Below, in pieces: positions 1-14,000 of a stretch of 35,414 nt of DNA. Source of the DNA: JAJFUI01 sp039679885 (GTDB lineage Bacteria > Planctomycetota > Planctomycetia > Pirellulales > Thermoguttaceae); the NCBI GenBank assembly GCA_039679885.1, contig JBDKUC010000425.1, forward strand, positions 1 through 35,414. The letters are read 5' to 3'. Numbering within the stretch: the stretch's first letter is position 1; each line of letters starts with the position of its first letter. The position numbers were made by a program, and so were the translations under genes. The notes below the pieces were generated by a model. It did no database searches. It saw nothing but the letters and a program-made list of their open reading frames with translations, and was not told the origin of the DNA.

Positions 1-278
1 CCGCCGGCGGCGCGGTGATGATGCCCGCTCCGGCCGAGGGCGGCGCTGCGGCCGCTGTCGCAGAGAAGACCGAATTCGACGTGGTGTTGGAAGGCTTCGG
101 CGACAAGAAGATCGGCGTCATCAAGGTCGTCCGCGCGGCCACCGGCCTGGGTCTCAAGGAGGCCAAGGACTTGGTCGAGGGCGTTCCCGCCAAGATCAAG
201 GAAGGGCTCTCGAAGGAGGACGCCGAGAAGCTCAAGAAGGAAATCGAGGAAGCCGGCGGCACGGTTTCCATCAAGTAG
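1..278 (+). CDS. rplL: 50S ribosomal protein L7/L12, C-terminal part (5' end outside window)
   Basis: The open frame runs in from the left edge and stops at TAG 276-278. About 91 residues are visible: an Ala/Gly-rich hinge, then the complete L7/L12 C-terminal domain beginning TEFDVVLEGFGDKKIGVIKV, with the usual GLGLKEAKDLVEG helix that contacts elongation factors. The family is normally 120-135 residues, so only the N-terminal dimerisation domain is missing. GTG/ATG codons at 15-23 lie inside the hinge and are not the true start. L7/L12 forms the flexible stalk of the large ribosomal subunit and recruits translational GTPases. Its position just before rpoB matches the conserved rplJ-rplL-rpoB-rpoC order. 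Confidence 0.95.
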   Translation, partial: AGGAVMMPAPAEGGAAAAVAEKTEFDVVLEGFGDKKIGVIKVVRAATGLGLKEAKDLVEGVPAKIKEGLSKEDAEKLKKEIEEAGGTVSIK

Positions 279-415
279 CGCGTGGTGTGTGCTCGCTGGG
301 CGTAGCCGAACCGTTCCCGCGCCGTTTGCGCGCGGGGAGTCAACTTAAGGACGCTTCCCAACCGAGGACGAGGAAGCGGAAACAGATGGCCGGCTTTAGG
401 TCGGTTCTGCCACAA

Positions 416-443
416 GGGACGCGGAGCGTCCCTCTCCCTTTTT
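416..443 (+). terminator. hairpin plus short T-run in the rplL-rpoB gap (possible attenuator)
   Basis: GGGACGC (416-422) and GCGTCCC (426-432) form a perfect 7 bp stem around a GGA loop, followed by TCTCCCTTTTT. The 278 bp between rplL and rpoB otherwise shows no gene. In many bacteria a partial terminator here sets the ratio of ribosomal protein to polymerase transcripts, and this hairpin could play that role. The core GCGGAGCG also resembles the palindromic repeat family seen near 29-34 kb, so it may be a relic of such a repeat instead. Confidence 0.4.
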
Positions 444-556
444 ACGTTGCCATGCGGAGCGTGGCGACGTGGCGTTTTGTCCCGGACTTCCCGCGGTCTC
501 CTGCCGCGGCTTAATATCGCTTTCGCGCTGACTTCCCCTGAGGAGGGTTTTCTCTT

Positions 557-4270
<3,714 letters not shown>

Positions 4271-4271
4271 A

Positions 4272-4366
4272 AATGACGAAGCACGAATGACGAATGGCGA
4301 AAGAAGCCCGAATTCGGATTTAGGATTTCGGATTTCGTCGTTCGTCGGTAGGCCTTCGTCATTCGA
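4272..4366. repeat. palindromic low-complexity repeat between rpoB and rpoC
   Basis: The 136 bp rpoB-rpoC gap is filled by a GACGAA/GGATTTCG-rich element. CGAATGACGAA (4284-4294) pairs perfectly with TTCGTCATTCG (4355-4365). The interior holds CCGAATTCGG and imperfect tandem GGATTT units. Its composition is clearly lower in GC than the genes on either side. It resembles dispersed intergenic repeats often seen in planctomycete genomes (from memory, not checked). No coding potential is seen. Confidence 0.6.
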
Positions 4367-4406
4367 ATAGCGAGAACAATCAACTCCCATCCCAAGGAGT
4401 TTCACA

Positions 4407-7400
4407 GTGAGCATCGGCGAAAGCACATACGATCGTATTAACGACTACACCTCGGTCAAGATCAGCCTTGCCCGGCCGCACGATATCCGTAGCTGGTCGT
4501 TCGGCGAGGTGAAGAAGCCCGAGACGATCAACTACCGCACCTACCGGCCGGAGAAAGACGGCCTGTTCTGCGAGCGAATCTTCGGACCTGAGAAGGACTG
4601 GGAGTGCTCCTGCGGCAAGTATCGCGGCATGAAGTACAAGGGGATGATCTGCGACCGCTGCGGCGTGAAGATCACGCACAGCCGCGTGCGCCGCAAGCGG
4701 ATGGGCCATATCGAGCTGGCTGCGCCGGTCGTCCACATCTGGTTCTTCAAGGCCATGCCGAGCCGCCTCGGCGCGCTGCTGGCCATGAAAACGACAAGCC
4801 TCGAAAAAGTCGTCTACTTCCAGGATTACGTCGTCACGAATCCCGGCGAGACGACCATGAAGCTTGGCCAGCTATTGACGGAAGAGGAATATCGCGCCGC
4901 CCGGGCGCAGTTTCCGACCGGCTGGGAAGCCGACATGGGCGCCGAGGCCGTCCGCAAGCTGTTGGTCGGGCTCGACTTGGTGAAGCTCTCGGTCGATCTC
5001 CGCCAGGAATTGATCGAGACCAACTCGAAGCAGAAGAAGAAGGACCTGATCAACCGGCTGAAGATCGTCGAAGCGATTCGCGACAGCGACAACAAGCCCG
5101 AGTGGATGGTCCTCGACGTGATTCCGGTGATTCCGCCCGACTTGCGGCCGCTGGTCCTCCTGGACTCGGGCAACTTCGCCACCAGCGATTTGAACGATCT
5201 TTATCGCCGGATCATCAACCGCAACAACCGGCTGAAGAAGCTGGTCGACCTGAACGCGCCGGAAGTGATCATCCGCAACGAGAAGCGGATGCTGCAGCAG
5301 TCCGTCGATGCCCTGTTCGACAATAACCGCTGCAAGCGTCCCGTCTTGGGAAGCAGCAACCGCCCGCTGAAGTCGCTGACGGACATGATCAAGGGAAAGC
5401 AGGGCCGGTTCCGCGAAAACCTGCTGGGCAAGCGCGTCGACTATTCCGCCCGAAGCGTGATCGTCGTCGGCCCGAGCCTCCGGCTCCACCAGTGCGGCTT
5501 GCCGAAGAAAATCGCCTTGGAGCTCTACCAGCCGTTCATCATCCGGCGGTTGAAGGAACTCGGCCACGCCGACACGATCAAGAGCGCCAAGAAGATGCTC
5601 GAACGGAAGGACGAGGAGGTTTGGGACATTCTGGAAGAAGTGATCCAGAACCAGCCCGTCATGTTGAATCGTGCTCCGACCCTGCACCGCATGGGCATCC
5701 AGGCCTTCGAGCCGGTGCTGGTCGAAGGGAACGCCATCAAGCTGCATCCGCTGGTGTGCAAGGGCTTCAACGCCGACTTCGACGGCGACCAAATGGCCGT
5801 CCACCTTCCGCTGTCGATCGAGGCGCAGGTCGAGGCGCACACGCTGCTGATGTCGACGAACAACATTTTTAGTCCGGCCAACGGCGCCCCGATCATCAGT
5901 CCGTCGCAAGACGTGGTCATGGGCTGCTACTACATGACGGCGCCGCTGCCGCAGGACAAGGGCGACGGCATGGCGTTCTCGTCGCGGAGCGAGGTGATCC
6001 TGGCCCATTCGCTCGGCAAGGTGGGCACCCACGCGTCGATCACCGTTCGCCTGCCGAAGGGCCGCCGGGTGAAGGGCGATCGCGGCCTGAAGCCGAACGG
6101 CTACGTCCAAACCACGGTCGGCCGCGTGTTGTTCAACATGATCCTGCCCGAAGGCATGCCGTACTACAACTCGGCCCTGCGGTCGAGCGATCTGGCCGGC
6201 GTCATTTCGGACTGCTACGAACTTCTCGGCCGGCGGAAGACGATCGATCTGCTGGACGCGCTCAACCGCGTCGGTTTCGGCCAGAGCACGCTGTCGGGCC
6301 TGAGCTTCGCGACGGACGATCTGATCACGCCGCCGAACAAGTCGAAGATCATCGCCAACGCCGAGAAGGTGGTGATGAAGATTATGAAGCTCTACCAACG
6401 CGGCATCATCACCGAGGGCGAGCGTTACAACCAGGTGCTCGACGCCTGGACGCACGCTCGCGAGCAGATCACGACCGAGATGATGCAGGAGTTGGAGAAC
6501 GACTACCGGACGGACGGCTACATGAACCCGATCTTCCTGATGGCGCACTCCGGCGCCCGTGGTGGTGTCGAACAGATCCGCCAGTTGGCCGGCATGCGCG
6601 GTTTGATGGCGAAGCCGTCAGGCAAGATTATCGAGACGCCGATTAAGGCGAACTTCCGCGAGGGATTGACGGTGCTCGAGTACTTCAGCTCGACGCACGG
6701 CGCCCGCAAGGGCTTGGCCGATACGGCTCTGAAAACGGCCGACTCCGGTTACCTGACCCGTAAGCTGGCCGACGTGGCCCAGAACGTCGTGATTACCTGT
6801 CACGACTGCGGCACCACGCAGGGCATCACCAAGGGAGTCATCTACCGCGGCGAGAAGGTCGAAGTCAGTCTGGCCGACTCGGTTAAGGGTCGCGTCAGCC
6901 GCGCGAACATCGTCAATCCAATCACCGACGAAGTGCTGGTTCGCGAAAACGAACTGATCACCGTCGAGATCGCGCGAAAAATCGAGGCGATGGGCCTCGA
7001 AAAGATCCAGGTCCGCAGCCCCATGACTTGCGACGCCTCGCTGGGCGTTTGCGCCTGCTGCTACGGCATGGATCTCTCGACCGGCGCCCTGGTCGAGCAG
7101 GGCATGGCGGTCGGCATCATCGCCGCCCAAAGCATCGGCGAGCCGGGCACGCAGTTGACGATGCGGACGTTCCACATCGGCGGCACCGCAGCCCGCGCCG
7201 TCGAGGAATCGGAAATCCGCGCGAAGAAGGCCGGCACCATCCAGTTCACTCGCATGAAGGTCGTGCGGAACGACGAGGGTCAGCAGGTCGTGCTGACCCG
7301 CAACGGCGAAATCCTCGTGCTCGATCCGAAGGGCCGCGAACTCGAGAAGTACGAAGTCCCGTCCGGAGCGAATCTGCTGGTCGAGGAAGGCGCCGAGGTC

Positions 7401-8804
7401 CAAGCGGGAACTCCCCTTTGCCAGTGGGACCCGCACAGCATCCCCATCTTGGCCGAAGTCGGCGGAAAGGTCCGCTACGTGGACGTCATCGAGGGCGAAA
7501 CGATCCGCATCGAGAAGGACCCGGGCGGCCACGAACGCAAGATCGTCACCGAATACAAGGGTGATTACCACCCGCAAGTCGTCTTGGAAGACGAGACCGG
7601 CAAGATCCTCGACTTCTACTATCTGCCGGAAAGGGCCAACATCGAGGTGCTCGAGGGCAAGCAGATCTCGGCCGGAACGTTGCTGGCCAAGACCCCTCGC
7701 GAGGTTTCCGGTACGCAGGACATCACCGGCGGTCTGCCACGAGTCACGGAAATCTTCGAGGCCCGCAAACCCAAGGACCCGGCCGTGATTGCCGAAATCG
7801 ACGGCATCGTCGAGATTCTCGGCGAGAAACGCCGCGGCAAGCGGACAATCGTCGTCAAGAGCGAGGCCGGCATCGAGCGCGAACATCTGGTTTCGCACGG
7901 CAAGCACCTCCGCGTCCACTCGGGAACGTTCGTCCGCGCTGGCGAGGCCCTGGTCGACGGCCCGCTGGTGCCGCACGACATCCTCCGCATCTCCGGCGAA
8001 GAAGAGGTGCAGCGATACCTGACCCGCGAAATCCAAAACGTCTACCGGAGCCAGCGCGTCGAAATCAACGACAAGCACATCGAGATCATCGTCTCGCAGA
8101 TGTTGCGGAAGGTGCGGGTCGAGTCGATCGGCGACACGAACCTGCTGCCCGGCAGCGTGATGGACAAGTTCGACTTCCGCGCGGCCAACAATGAGCTGGC
8201 CAAGTGCCTGAAGATCTCCGACAAGGGCGACAGCCAATTCGAGGCCGGTGCGATCGTTCCTGTCACCACACTGGAACAGGCCAACGCGGACATCGAAGCG
8301 CTCGGCGGCACGCCGGCCAAGGGCGTCAAGCCGAAGATGGCCACGGCCAGCACGCAACTGCTCGGCATCACGAAGGCTGCGGTGCAAAGCTCCAGCTTCA
8401 TCTCGGCCGCGAGTTTCCAAGAGACCACCAAGGTGTTGACCGAGGCCGCGCTGGCGGGCAAGATCGATCCGCTGGTCGGTTTGAAGGAGAACGTGATCCT
8501 TGGACACCTCGTGCCCGCCGGCACGGGCTTCCACACCTACCAGCAGTCGGAAGTTCGCATCCGGCCGCAAGCGCTCGAGGGGCTGGCCGCCGAGAAGGAA
8601 GACGTCCTGGCTCGCCACTTCCCGCTCTTGGACACGCCGCGGAAGCCGGAGAAGCCGGCCGCGCCCGAGCCTTTCACGCCCGCGCCAGCCGCTTCGGGCG
8701 ACGGCGCGCCGGCCGCCGACGTCGCCACGCAGCCCGCGGTTCCCTCCTTGGACAGCTTGTTCCTAGATGAGGATGCGGCTGCTGAGGAGGCCGACGAGGA
8801 GTAG
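4407..8804 (+). CDS. rpoC: DNA-directed RNA polymerase subunit beta'
   Basis: The protein has 1465 residues. The chosen start is GTG 4407, preceded by AAGGAG at 4394-4399. Beta-prime carries the catalytic magnesium site of RNA polymerase. Visible elements are the N-terminal zinc ribbon (CSCGKYRG then CDRCG), the catalytic loop NADFDGDQMAVHLPL with the three metal-binding aspartates, the bridge-helix and trigger-loop region (GARGGVEQIRQLAGMRGLM), a second zinc site (CHDCG then CDASLGVCACCYG), the switch region GEPGTQLTMRTFHIGG, and beta-prime insertion/hybrid-motif segments. The last ~50 residues are an acidic Pro/Ala-rich tail (ending LDEDAAAEEADEE) that follows the conserved fold and is probably disordered. 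A terminator follows at once, so rpoC is the last gene of this operon. Confidence 0.99.
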   Translation: MSIGESTYDRINDYTSVKISLARPHDIRSWSFGEVKKPETINYRTYRPEKDGLFCERIFGPEKDWECSCGKYRGMKYKGMICDRCGVKITHSRVRRKRMGHIELAAPVVHIWFFKAMPSRLGALLAMKTTSLEKVVYFQDYVVTNPGETTMKLGQLLTEEEYRAARAQFPTGWEADMGAEAVRKLLVGLDLVKLSVDLRQELIETNSKQKKKDLINRLKIVEAIRDSDNKPEWMVLDVIPVIPPDLRPLVLLDSGNFATSDLNDLYRRIINRNNRLKKLVDLNAPEVIIRNEKRMLQQSVDALFDNNRCKRPVLGSSNRPLKSLTDMIKGKQGRFRENLLGKRVDYSARSVIVVGPSLRLHQCGLPKKIALELYQPFIIRRLKELGHADTIKSAKKMLERKDEEVWDILEEVIQNQPVMLNRAPTLHRMGIQAFEPVLVEGNAIKLHPLVCKGFNADFDGDQMAVHLPLSIEAQVEAHTLLMSTNNIFSPANGAPIISPSQDVVMGCYYMTAPLPQDKGDGMAFSSRSEVILAHSLGKVGTHASITVRLPKGRRVKGDRGLKPNGYVQTTVGRVLFNMILPEGMPYYNSALRSSDLAGVISDCYELLGRRKTIDLLDALNRVGFGQSTLSGLSFATDDLITPPNKSKIIANAEKVVMKIMKLYQRGIITEGERYNQVLDAWTHAREQITTEMMQELENDYRTDGYMNPIFLMAHSGARGGVEQIRQLAGMRGLMAKPSGKIIETPIKANFREGLTVLEYFSSTHGARKGLADTALKTADSGYLTRKLADVAQNVVITCHDCGTTQGITKGVIYRGEKVEVSLADSVKGRVSRANIVNPITDEVLVRENELITVEIARKIEAMGLEKIQVRSPMTCDASLGVCACCYGMDLSTGALVEQGMAVGIIAAQSIGEPGTQLTMRTFHIGGTAARAVEESEIRAKKAGTIQFTRMKVVRNDEGQQVVLTRNGEILVLDPKGRELEKYEVPSGANLLVEEGAEVQAGTPLCQWDPHSIPILAEVGGKVRYVDVIEGETIRIEKDPGGHERKIVTEYKGDYHPQVVLEDETGKILDFYYLPERANIEVLEGKQISAGTLLAKTPREVSGTQDITGGLPRVTEIFEARKPKDPAVIAEIDGIVEILGEKRRGKRTIVVKSEAGIEREHLVSHGKHLRVHSGTFVRAGEALVDGPLVPHDILRISGEEEVQRYLTREIQNVYRSQRVEINDKHIEIIVSQMLRKVRVESIGDTNLLPGSVMDKFDFRAANNELAKCLKISDKGDSQFEAGAIVPVTTLEQANADIEALGGTPAKGVKPKMATASTQLLGITKAAVQSSSFISAASFQETTKVLTEAALAGKIDPLVGLKENVILGHLVPAGTGFHTYQQSEVRIRPQALEGLAAEKEDVLARHFPLLDTPRKPEKPAAPEPFTPAPAASGDGAPAADVATQPAVPSLDSLFLDEDAAAEEADEE

Positions 8805-8831
8805 CCGGCGTTGATTGTCGAAGTAAAAGGA

Positions 8832-8861
8832 ACGGCGACGGAAGACGTCGCCGTTTTTTTT
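8832..8861 (+). terminator. rho-independent terminator of the rpoBC operon
   Basis: ACGGCGACG (8832-8840) and CGTCGCCGT (8846-8854) form a perfect 9 bp stem with a GAAGA loop. It is followed by a run of eight T (8854-8861) and lies 27 bp after the rpoC stop. Confidence 0.93.
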
Positions 8862-8877
8862 GCGCAGGGATCTGCGT

Positions 8878-8906
8878 TTGGGCCATCGGCCGTTTCGTGG
8901 TACAAT
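8878..8906 (+). promoter_or_regulatory. probable sigma70-type promoter
   Basis: TTGGGC (8878-8883), a 17 bp spacer and TACAAT (8901-8906) lie just after the rpoC terminator and ~115 bp before the secreted-protein gene at 9020. Spacing is ideal and the -10 is one base from consensus. No experimental support is available. Confidence 0.45.
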
Positions 8907-9019
8907 GATGGCGTTCCGACGCGGGCTTCGCAGTGGGTGGCCGGCATCGGCCCCTGCGGTCTGTCGCAAACCCTTGGCGAATCAAGGATTGCTGCCCGCG
9001 TCGGCGTTTGTCCCCCACC

Positions 9020-11032
9020 ATGATTGGCACGCCCCCCTACGCATCCCGCTTGCGACCCGCTGTTGCAGCGATCTTTTCTATCGCGGTAGTCGTGGGCGCA
9101 TTCCCCTCCTCATCGTCGATGGCGTTTACGGATTTATCGATCGTTCCGCTGCTGGCCGATCAACAGAGCGAACCACTGAACACCTGGGGCGGCTACTGGA
9201 GCATCGGCAAGGCCCAGCGCGGACTCTCCCTCGAACCGTGCGATCTGCCGTCGGGACGCCGGGCGTTGCGCATTCGGTTTCGCAACGCTGACGCTGCCGA
9301 CACCCATTACATCCAGTGCTTCGCTTCCGGATTCGGCCGCCGCGGAGGCTACTACCAGACGCGCGATCTGGCGCGTTATGAGCGGCTGCAGTTCCGGCTG
9401 AAAAACTCGGCGGGAACGGCCCTTCGAGGCTCGGTTCAGGTAAAGGACTTTCGCGATTCGCCCGAACATTCGGCCACTCACCACTATCCGATCGCGAACT
9501 CGGCGGAGTGGACGTCCGTCAGCATCCCGCTCTCTTTGGCCGCTGGGTGGACCGTCAAGGGAACGCCCGATCTGAGCCGGGTCCTCACGCTCGACTTCTT
9601 GTTCCAGCCCGACGCGACGATCGCCGTCGGCCAAGTCCTTCTGGCCGACATCGCTCTCGTCGAGCCCGGCGGCCCGCTCGATGTCCGATCGGCTCCCCTT
9701 GCAAAGCTCGCAGAACGGGTGGCGCGTCGCCAATGGGACGGCCTCTGGGCGGCGCGCAACCGTGTGCATGGCTTGCTGCCGAACAACTCCTATCAGGCCA
9801 CCGATGCGGCGTTGAACACCACCGCCGCCGTGCTTTGGATGTTGCCGGCCGCAACAGCCCGGCATTGGGTGGCCCAAAGCGACGCCGATGGCTATGTCGA
9901 ACTGTTGACACGGACAATCGACCGGCTCCTCGATCACTCCGCGCACCTGCCCCCGCGATATGCCGATTGGGTGACCCTCGAGCCATCGCTCCTGCCGGAG
10001 GAGTCGGCCGTCGACGCGGCTTTTCTGTCGTTGGCCCTCTACCAGTACGAGACATTGCCAGCGACACCGCGGCCGTTGCGGGAGGCGATCGGTCGGACGC
10101 GGAGCCGCTTTGACTTTGCGTCGTTCGCAAGTCCCGAGGGATGGCGGATGGCCTACCGGCGCGGAACCGATCACCGGCCCGACGGTTTCACGGCATGCAC
10201 CTTCGACGCGTACACCAGCGAGGGCAACCTGATCTCACTGGCCGCCCATCTGACCCACGGCCGCTCGGTGCCGATCGAGGCGTATTGGAGTCGCGGGACG
10301 CATCGGGCGCGCGCGGGCCTGACGACGTCGCCCAACGCGCCGGTGGTCCATCCGATGGCCGAATACCGCGCGCCGTTTACGCAGGCCCTGTGGAATCTGT
10401 TCGTCGACGTCCGGCAGCGCGGGGTCGACAATTATCCGGACCGGCAACTCGCCCTGAACCCGTGGCAGAATTTCGTTTGCTACGAGCAGCACGTCATGAA
10501 AAGGCTCGCCGAGTTGGGCCGGCCTTGTCTGGTGCAGCCCGACGCCGGCGACGATGGGACGCTGGATCGCTACCGGCAGTTCAGCGTCTATGATTGTTGT
10601 GGACAGCAAGACCTCTTCATGCCGTGGAGCGCTTCGCTGGCGCTGCTCTCGGGCGTCGAGGGGGCCGATACGGCCTTCCGCTTCCTCCTGGACCATCGGC
10701 TGTTCGACTGCTACGGCTTGGCCGATTCGGCCCGGTGGACGACCGGCAAGTTCGATCCGTGCGTCGTGGCGGCCCGGCATGACTTCTGGAACACGAGTCT
10801 CTCGACGATGGCGCTGCTCGAATGGCTCAATGGGCCCGAGAGGTCGAGCCGTTCGTTCGCAGCGTTGCCGGAAGTCGGCGCGGCGCTCGATCGCGTCTTT
10901 CCGCCGCCTAGGGCGGATCAATCGGGCGGAAAGAACGTGGCCATCGCTCCTCAAGCAACACCGAAAACGCCTCGTGCCGGCGGGTCGCCAGGAACCGTCG
11001 GCGCATCGGCCAGCCCAAGAGCACGTTCGTAA
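9020..11032 (+). CDS. secreted protein: beta-sandwich domain plus alpha/alpha-toroid-like domain, possible glycan-active enzyme
   Basis: From ATG 9020 the product is 670 residues. This start is preferred over an upstream in-frame start at 8933 because it gives a signal peptide directly (MIGTPPYASRLRP, then AVAAIFSIAVVVGAF). Residues ~45-210 look like a carbohydrate-binding-type beta sandwich (YERLQFRLKNSAGTALRGSV; SAEWTSVSIPLSLA; LTLDFLFQPDATIAVGQVLL). Residues ~215-640 are helix-rich with recurring aromatic and acidic motifs (DGLWAARNRVHGLLPNNSYQ; WNTSLSTMALLEWLNG), reminiscent of the DUF3131/glycoamylase group of alpha/alpha-barrel proteins. I do not recognise the exact family or catalytic residues. 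The last ~40 residues run over the 3' end of the convergent synthase gene and are low complexity. The neighbourhood suggests glycan processing outside the cytoplasm, but this is inference. Confidence 0.7.
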   Translation: MIGTPPYASRLRPAVAAIFSIAVVVGAFPSSSSMAFTDLSIVPLLADQQSEPLNTWGGYWSIGKAQRGLSLEPCDLPSGRRALRIRFRNADAADTHYIQCFASGFGRRGGYYQTRDLARYERLQFRLKNSAGTALRGSVQVKDFRDSPEHSATHHYPIANSAEWTSVSIPLSLAAGWTVKGTPDLSRVLTLDFLFQPDATIAVGQVLLADIALVEPGGPLDVRSAPLAKLAERVARRQWDGLWAARNRVHGLLPNNSYQATDAALNTTAAVLWMLPAATARHWVAQSDADGYVELLTRTIDRLLDHSAHLPPRYADWVTLEPSLLPEESAVDAAFLSLALYQYETLPATPRPLREAIGRTRSRFDFASFASPEGWRMAYRRGTDHRPDGFTACTFDAYTSEGNLISLAAHLTHGRSVPIEAYWSRGTHRARAGLTTSPNAPVVHPMAEYRAPFTQALWNLFVDVRQRGVDNYPDRQLALNPWQNFVCYEQHVMKRLAELGRPCLVQPDAGDDGTLDRYRQFSVYDCCGQQDLFMPWSASLALLSGVEGADTAFRFLLDHRLFDCYGLADSARWTTGKFDPCVVAARHDFWNTSLSTMALLEWLNGPERSSRSFAALPEVGAALDRVFPPPRADQSGGKNVAIAPQATPKTPRAGGSPGTVGASASPRARS

Positions 11033-14000
11033 ACGCCAACAAGGTCATCCCGCTGTGATGCGCCATGACCGTCTTGCACCTCGGAACCGACGCATCCCCA
11101 TTCCGCATCGCCGTGTAGTCGATCGCGTCGAAAAAGCCCATCGGGCCGAGGCAGCCTGACCGCTCGAGCCGCTCCAGGTTTTCGACCGCCTGGGGAGCGT
11201 CGACCATCGCGGCCAAGGCCGAGGCATACGGCGCCACGACGAGATACTCGTCCAGGCCGCGCATCAACCCCAGGCCAGGCACACCGAACATGCGATAGTG
11301 GTAGGCCTGATCCTCGTTGAGCTGTGCGTGGCAGCTTTCCGAAATGCCCCACGGGATCGCATGCCGACGGCCGAACGCGATCTGACGCCGAACGGCCCGG
11401 CGGCAACTGGATTCGAGCAACGTCTGATCTTCGGCCGGCATCAACAGCGGCGGCATCAGATGCTCGAACATCGAGCCCGACCAACTGAGAAGCACCGGCC
11501 GCCGGTCGACCACCGCGATCATTCGCCCAAGCGCGAACCAATGCTCGATCGGCAACTGGCCGTGGCTGAGCGCTAGGAAGCTCGTCAGCCGGGCCTCGGA
11601 GGCCAGCAGCCCGTAGTAGCTGTTCTCACGCCGGCGCCGATCGACGTCGAAACCAATCGCCAGAAGCTTGCGCTGCGGATGGTAGAGGAAGCGGAAGTCC
11701 ATCCGCGAAAACCGCTGGCACTCTTTTCTCAACGCGGCGACTCGATGAAGCTCTTCGCGGGCAGCCGACGCTGCCTGGGCCGCCGCGCGCGCGATCAAGC
11801 CCAAGAGCCCGCCTGTTGCAGCGTGGCCCGGCCGAATTGCGGCGATTTGATCTGCGATGTGTTGGGCGGCCGCGGCCAATTGCCGCAACGAGCACCGGCG
11901 ATCAAGCCGCACGATCTGTGCGTGCAGCGTGGCGAGCAAACGCCGGCCGTCGGCCTCGATCGCCGTCGCGGGGTGGCAGATCACCTGCAAGCCGCCGTTG
12001 CCCGACGAGGGATCCACGCTCGTCTCCACGCCTCCTGCAGCTTCGACGGCGAACGGCAGGCGCCGCCCGACGGCGGGCGCATCGGCGACTTCCGTGTTGT
12101 CGAACAACGCCGGCAGACGGATCCAGAACGCCAGTCGGGCGATGTCGCGATGAACGCCGGCGCTCTGACGCACCAGCGCGCGGGTCCACCGTTGGACCGC
12201 CTCGGGCTCGGCCGCCGATGCCGAGGCGAGGCTGGCGGCCAAGGTGCGGATGCGGCAAAGCCGCCCGCAGGCGCGGCGAGCCCCGCCGCCCAGCCGACGC
12301 GAGCATTGCTCTTGGAGCCGGGCGAGGCAGGCATCGAACGGCGAATGGCCGGCCCTCCGCAGCCGGGCGATCACGTCCAACGTGTCACGCAGTCCGTCGA
12401 GCAACTGCGGATTGACCAGAGGCCTCTCGCGGAGCTCCGCCAGCCCGGCGCGGAAGACCATCAGGGCGCCCCACAGATTGCCGCTGTCGACACTGGAGAC
12501 GTATCGCGCGCCGGCCGGCTCGAGCGTTCGCGTGTCATACCAGTTCAGGAAATGACCGCGATAGCGTCGCATGCGCCCCAGCGACTCGAAGACGTGACGG
12601 GCTCGTTCTAAGAGGGTCGCGGTGGGAAGATAGCCCAAGTCGCGGGCCGCCAAGTCGGCCAGGAGCGACATCCCGATGTTCGTCGGGCTGACGCGGTGCG
12701 CCACCATCGGGCGCGGGCTGTCCTGGACGTTGTCCGGCGGCAGCCAGTGGTCCTCCGGTCCCACGGTCTCCTCGAAATAGTGCCAAGTCTGGCGAGCCCA
12801 GCGGCGAAGTTGCCGCACCTGATTATCGAGAAGCGGAGCGGGGATGCGGGGCGGACGCGAGACCCACCAAGCCAGCGGGGGGCCAAAGAGCCACGACAGG
12901 AGAACCGCGGCCGCCCACAGGGACGCCTGCCCGCCAAACAAGGGAATCGCAATTGCGATTGCCGCGGACGCCGCGACACAGGGCCACATTGCGCGGTAAT
13001 GTTGGCCGCATGTCTCGGCCGCTCCGGCTTCCGCATCGCTGGCCGTGGTCCATTCGAGCAGGTTGCGATGCGAAACGCAAAGACGGTACAGGGTGCGACC
13101 AATGGCGTCTGCGTTCGAGTATGCGACAAACGGCAGAGTGCAACAGCCGAGAGCGTCGGCGGCCAGTGCGCGAAGCAGCCCGCGCCCCTGGTTCTGGACA
13201 TGCAGCCATCGCGGCATCTCATCGGGCCTTCGCAGCAGGCCAGGCAGCGCGGCGACCGCTGCCGGCCCGAAGACGAGCACCGCGGCCATGAGCGTCCAGA
13301 CAATAGCCAAGTCCGGCGCGGCGATCAGGCCCGCCGTAAGAAAGCCCAGCAGAAAAAGCGGCGACACGCTGCGGCGAAGGTTGTCGAAGAGTTTCCAGCG
13401 GGAAAGACCGTCGAGCGGATTGGCCGTCGCGCCGTTTGCCGAAGGCACGCGTCCCCTTAGCCAGCCACCGATCTGCCAGTCGCCGCGGATCCAGCGATGA
13501 CGGCGGCCGGCGTCGGCGAGCAGCCCGCGGGGGACATGCTCGAACAGTTCGATGTCGCTCACCAGGCCGCTGCCGGCATAGCAGCCCTCGATCAGATCGT
13601 GGCTCAGGATGCGATTCGCGGGAAAACGGCCCGCCAACACACGCTCGAAGGCGGCCACGTCGTAGATGCCCTTGCCGATGAAACTGCCGCGGCCAAATAG
13701 GTCGTGATAGACATCGCTCGTTTGACGCGTGTATGGATCGATTCCTGCGTCGGCCGCCAGCAGCCGACTGAAGAGGCTGCGGCGGGAGTCGGAGATCGTC
13801 GCCCCAGTGCGCGGCTGAAGGATGGCGTACCCGCGTGTGACGATTCGCGTGGCCGGGTCGATCTCCGGCCAATTCAACGGGTGTGCCATGCAGCCGACCA
13901 TCGCGCAGGCAGTCGCCGGCGGCAGTTGGGTGTCGGCGTCGAGCGTGATGACGTACCGCACTCCGACGACGCCCTTCAAGTCGCCGACGGTAACGCTGAA

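Noticed and set aside
4872..6548. 558-codon open frame antisense to rpoC
   Set aside because: For the same reason: it is complementary to highly conserved rpoC sequence, and the protein is His/Arg/Asp-rich without family features.
6618..8618. 666-codon open frame antisense to rpoC
   Set aside because: It is a shadow of rpoC codon bias: long because stop codons are rare on that frame in GC-rich genes. No domain or ribosome-binding site is seen.
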